From Williamsia herbipolensis (GTDB lineage Bacteria; Actinomycetota; Actinomycetes; Mycobacteriales; Mycobacteriaceae), in NCBI RefSeq assembly GCF_000964005.1, contig NZ_JXYP01000036.1:62001-126000 (forward strand): DNA of 64,000 bases, given 5' to 3'. The translations under genes were made by a program, and so were the position numbers. Shown here piece by piece: positions 62,722 to 64,000 of this stretch (positions within the stretch are counted from its first letter, which is position 1; each line of letters opens with the position of its first letter). The notes under the pieces were generated by a model. The model was not told the origin of the DNA, made no database searches, and saw nothing but the letters and a program-made list of their open reading frames with translations.

Positions 62722-63621
62722 TCACTTCTTCTTCGTGCCCGGGAGGACCCCGGCGTCGATGACCGCCTTCACGAACGGTCGCGTCGAGGCCATGAGGTCG
62801 TCGAAGTCGTCGACGTCGGCCCACGCTGCGGCCGCGGAATCGTCGGTGATCTCCTCGATGTCGGCGTAGAGCGCGGCGCCGGCGTCGGTGAGGGTGTCGG
62901 TGACCTTGCCGGCGTCGTCGGTCGAGCGCGACAACAGTCCGCGGTCCACGAGGCCGTCGGCGGCGGTGTCCCACTGCTCGTCGGACCAGCCGCGTGTCAG
63001 CTGCGACATCCGACGCCCGAGACCGCGTTTGCGGATCGCCGGGTCGGGGTGTCGGGCCTCGTGGAACACGACCGCCTCGAGCCGGTCGAGAGTCGCGCCC
63101 ACCAGTGCGGCGATGTGGCCGTCGCCGCGCCACTCACGCAGGATCGCGACGGCGTGCCACAGTGCGACGGCCGGGTCGTCGGGGCGAGATACGTGCGCCC
63201 ACGCCGAGGCCAACGTGCGACCGGCCATCGGTGCGCGGGCGGCGATCGCATAGAAGCGGTCGGCGAGTGCGGTCAGTGTCGCGGGGTCGGCGGCGTCGCC
63301 GTAGACGTGTGCGAGCGACTCGGCCAGCATCGCGTCGCGGCGTCGCGCCACGTGGTCGAGTCCGACGGCCTTCGCCGCCTCCCACCCGGGGTGCACGATG
63401 CCCTCGCTGAAGTTGTAGAACGCCGCCGAGACCACCGACGGCACGCACTCGCCGAGCGGCGCCCCGCGGGCACCGACGTAGAACGCGTAGGCGTCGAGTC
63501 CGGTGTCGGCCTGGGCGGCGCCGAGCCCCGGGTTGAAGTAGCACAGCACGTGCATCGGTTCGAGCGTCTCGTAGGCCGTGCGCGCACGTGCTCGCGCGGT
63601 CGCGTCGAATCGGTGCGCCAT
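62722..63621 (-). CDS. SCO6745-family helical protein
   Basis: The protein has 299 residues and is mainly helical. It matches, from memory, the actinobacterial SCO6745 family: LEPMHVLCYFNPGLGAA, DAYAFYVGARGAPLGECVPSVVSAAFYNFSEGIVHPGWEAA, LWHAVAILREWRGDGHIAALVGATLDRLEAVVFHEA. The C-terminal half resembles a winged helix (LTRGWSDEQWDTAADGLVDRGLLS), hinting at DNA binding. Function is unknown. The ATG at 63621 follows AGGAG with six-base spacing. It converges with merR across nine bases. Confidence 0.82.
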   Translation of the reverse strand: MAHRFDATARARARTAYETLEPMHVLCYFNPGLGAAQADTGLDAYAFYVGARGAPLGECVPSVVSAAFYNFSEGIVHPGWEAAKAVGLDHVARRRDAMLAESLAHVYGDAADPATLTALADRFYAIAARAPMAGRTLASAWAHVSRPDDPAVALWHAVAILREWRGDGHIAALVGATLDRLEAVVFHEARHPDPAIRKRGLGRRMSQLTRGWSDEQWDTAADGLVDRGLLSRSTDDAGKVTDTLTDAGAALYADIEEITDDSAAAAWADVDDFDDLMASTRPFVKAVIDAGVLPGTKKK

Positions 63622-63712
63622 CTGCAACTCCTCGTGCCAGCATGAGTGGGAACCACCTCACGGTAGCCACACCGCCTGCCGCGACGCGCTCGACCTCACA
63701 CGAAGGGCCTTT

Positions 63713-64000
63713 GTGACCACCACCCCCACACAGCCCGCCTCTCTCGGCGCGAACCTCAAGCCGCGTCACATCACGATGATCTCCATCGCGGGCGTGATCG
63801 GCGCAGGACTGTTCGTCGGGTCGGCGACGGCGATCAAGGAGGCCGGCCCCGCCGTTCTCATCTCCTACGGCCTCGCCGGCACGCTCGTGGTCCTGGTGAT
63901 GCGGATGCTGGGCGAGATGGCGACCGCCAACCCCGACACCGGCTCGTTCTCGGTGTATTCCCAACGTGCACTGGGTCGTTGGGCCGGCTTCTCGGTCGGA
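63713..64000 (+). CDS. Amino-acid permease (APC family), N-terminal fragment
   Basis: The first 96 codons are present and run off the window. The APC start is clear: GANLKPRHITMISIAGVIGAGLFVGSATAIKEAGPAVLISYGLAGTLVVLVMRMLGEMA, with the GxxGxGLF-type unwound helix 1 that binds the amino group. Relatives import GABA, asparagine, lysine or D-alanine. A GABA-type role would fit the upstream aminotransferase island but cannot be decided from this fragment. The GTG at 63713 follows GAAGG. Confidence 0.88.
   Translation, partial: MTTTPTQPASLGANLKPRHITMISIAGVIGAGLFVGSATAIKEAGPAVLISYGLAGTLVVLVMRMLGEMATANPDTGSFSVYSQRALGRWAGFSVG

Overview
The window is high-GC actinobacterial DNA. Gene order matches several Mycobacterium tuberculosis neighbourhoods: tilS-Rv3626c-dacB / ppa; purA-Rv0358-Rv0359 / Rv0360c-Rv0361 / fba-DedA; spoU-pyrE-Rv0383c; and rhodanese-metZ (Rv0390-Rv0391). 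Frequent GTG starts, 4-base ATGA/GTGA gene overlaps, and many starts lying 6-8 bases after a TANNNT box (leaderless mRNAs) also fit. The most likely host is a mycolic-acid actinomycete such as Gordonia or a close relative. The genus is inference; the synteny is recalled, not searched.

Layout. 1-3.2 kb: cell-wall, metalloprotease and tilS operon divergent from ppa. 3.2-5.8 kb: MarR-controlled 14-TM drug exporter. 5.9-10.8 kb: allantoicase, a frameshifted folD under a ZTP-type riboswitch, a class V aminotransferase and isochorismate synthase. 10.8-13.7 kb: DedA, metZ, rhodanese and a membrane protein. 13.8-20.6 kb: iron acquisition (siderophore-binding lipoprotein, FprA, two FecCD permeases, ATPase) with IdeR-like boxes. 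20.7-28.9 kb: DUF456, PurT with Pro-rich tails, a UBP zinc finger beside a Na+/H+ antiporter, DUF1275, a class III cyclase and PhoD. 29.1-42.4 kb: the purA-to-fba core block, interrupted by a frameshifted SARP/AAA regulator, a PPOX protein, a CDF exporter and a FUSC-type protein. 42.4-46.4 kb: an AbiEi/DUF559 gene, spoU, pyrE and two anchored proteins. 46.5-61.9 kb: a catabolic island. 61.9-64 kb: MerR, an SCO6745-like protein and the start of an amino-acid permease.

The catabolic island holds a 2-hydroxyacid dehydrogenase, a class III aminotransferase, a 1003-residue FAD/Fe-S dehydrogenase, an aldehyde dehydrogenase, an M24 protein resembling ectoine hydrolase, a class I aminotransferase, an M20 deacylase, a flavin reductase, a ProP-like symporter, a GntR/FCD regulator and an amidase. 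Two copies of a GATTGTCAACAAT operator, one before the main operon and one between gntR and the amidase, suggest a single regulon for an acylated or cyclic diamino compound.

The most unusual structural signal is a set of short tandem units with 21-, 19- and about 18-base periods, sitting mostly in convergent intergenic spaces as head-to-head (inverted) arrays. In two places a single gene lies exactly between the two halves. No transposase, tRNA, rRNA or CRISPR array was recognised, and no intergenic stretch exceeds 300 bases.
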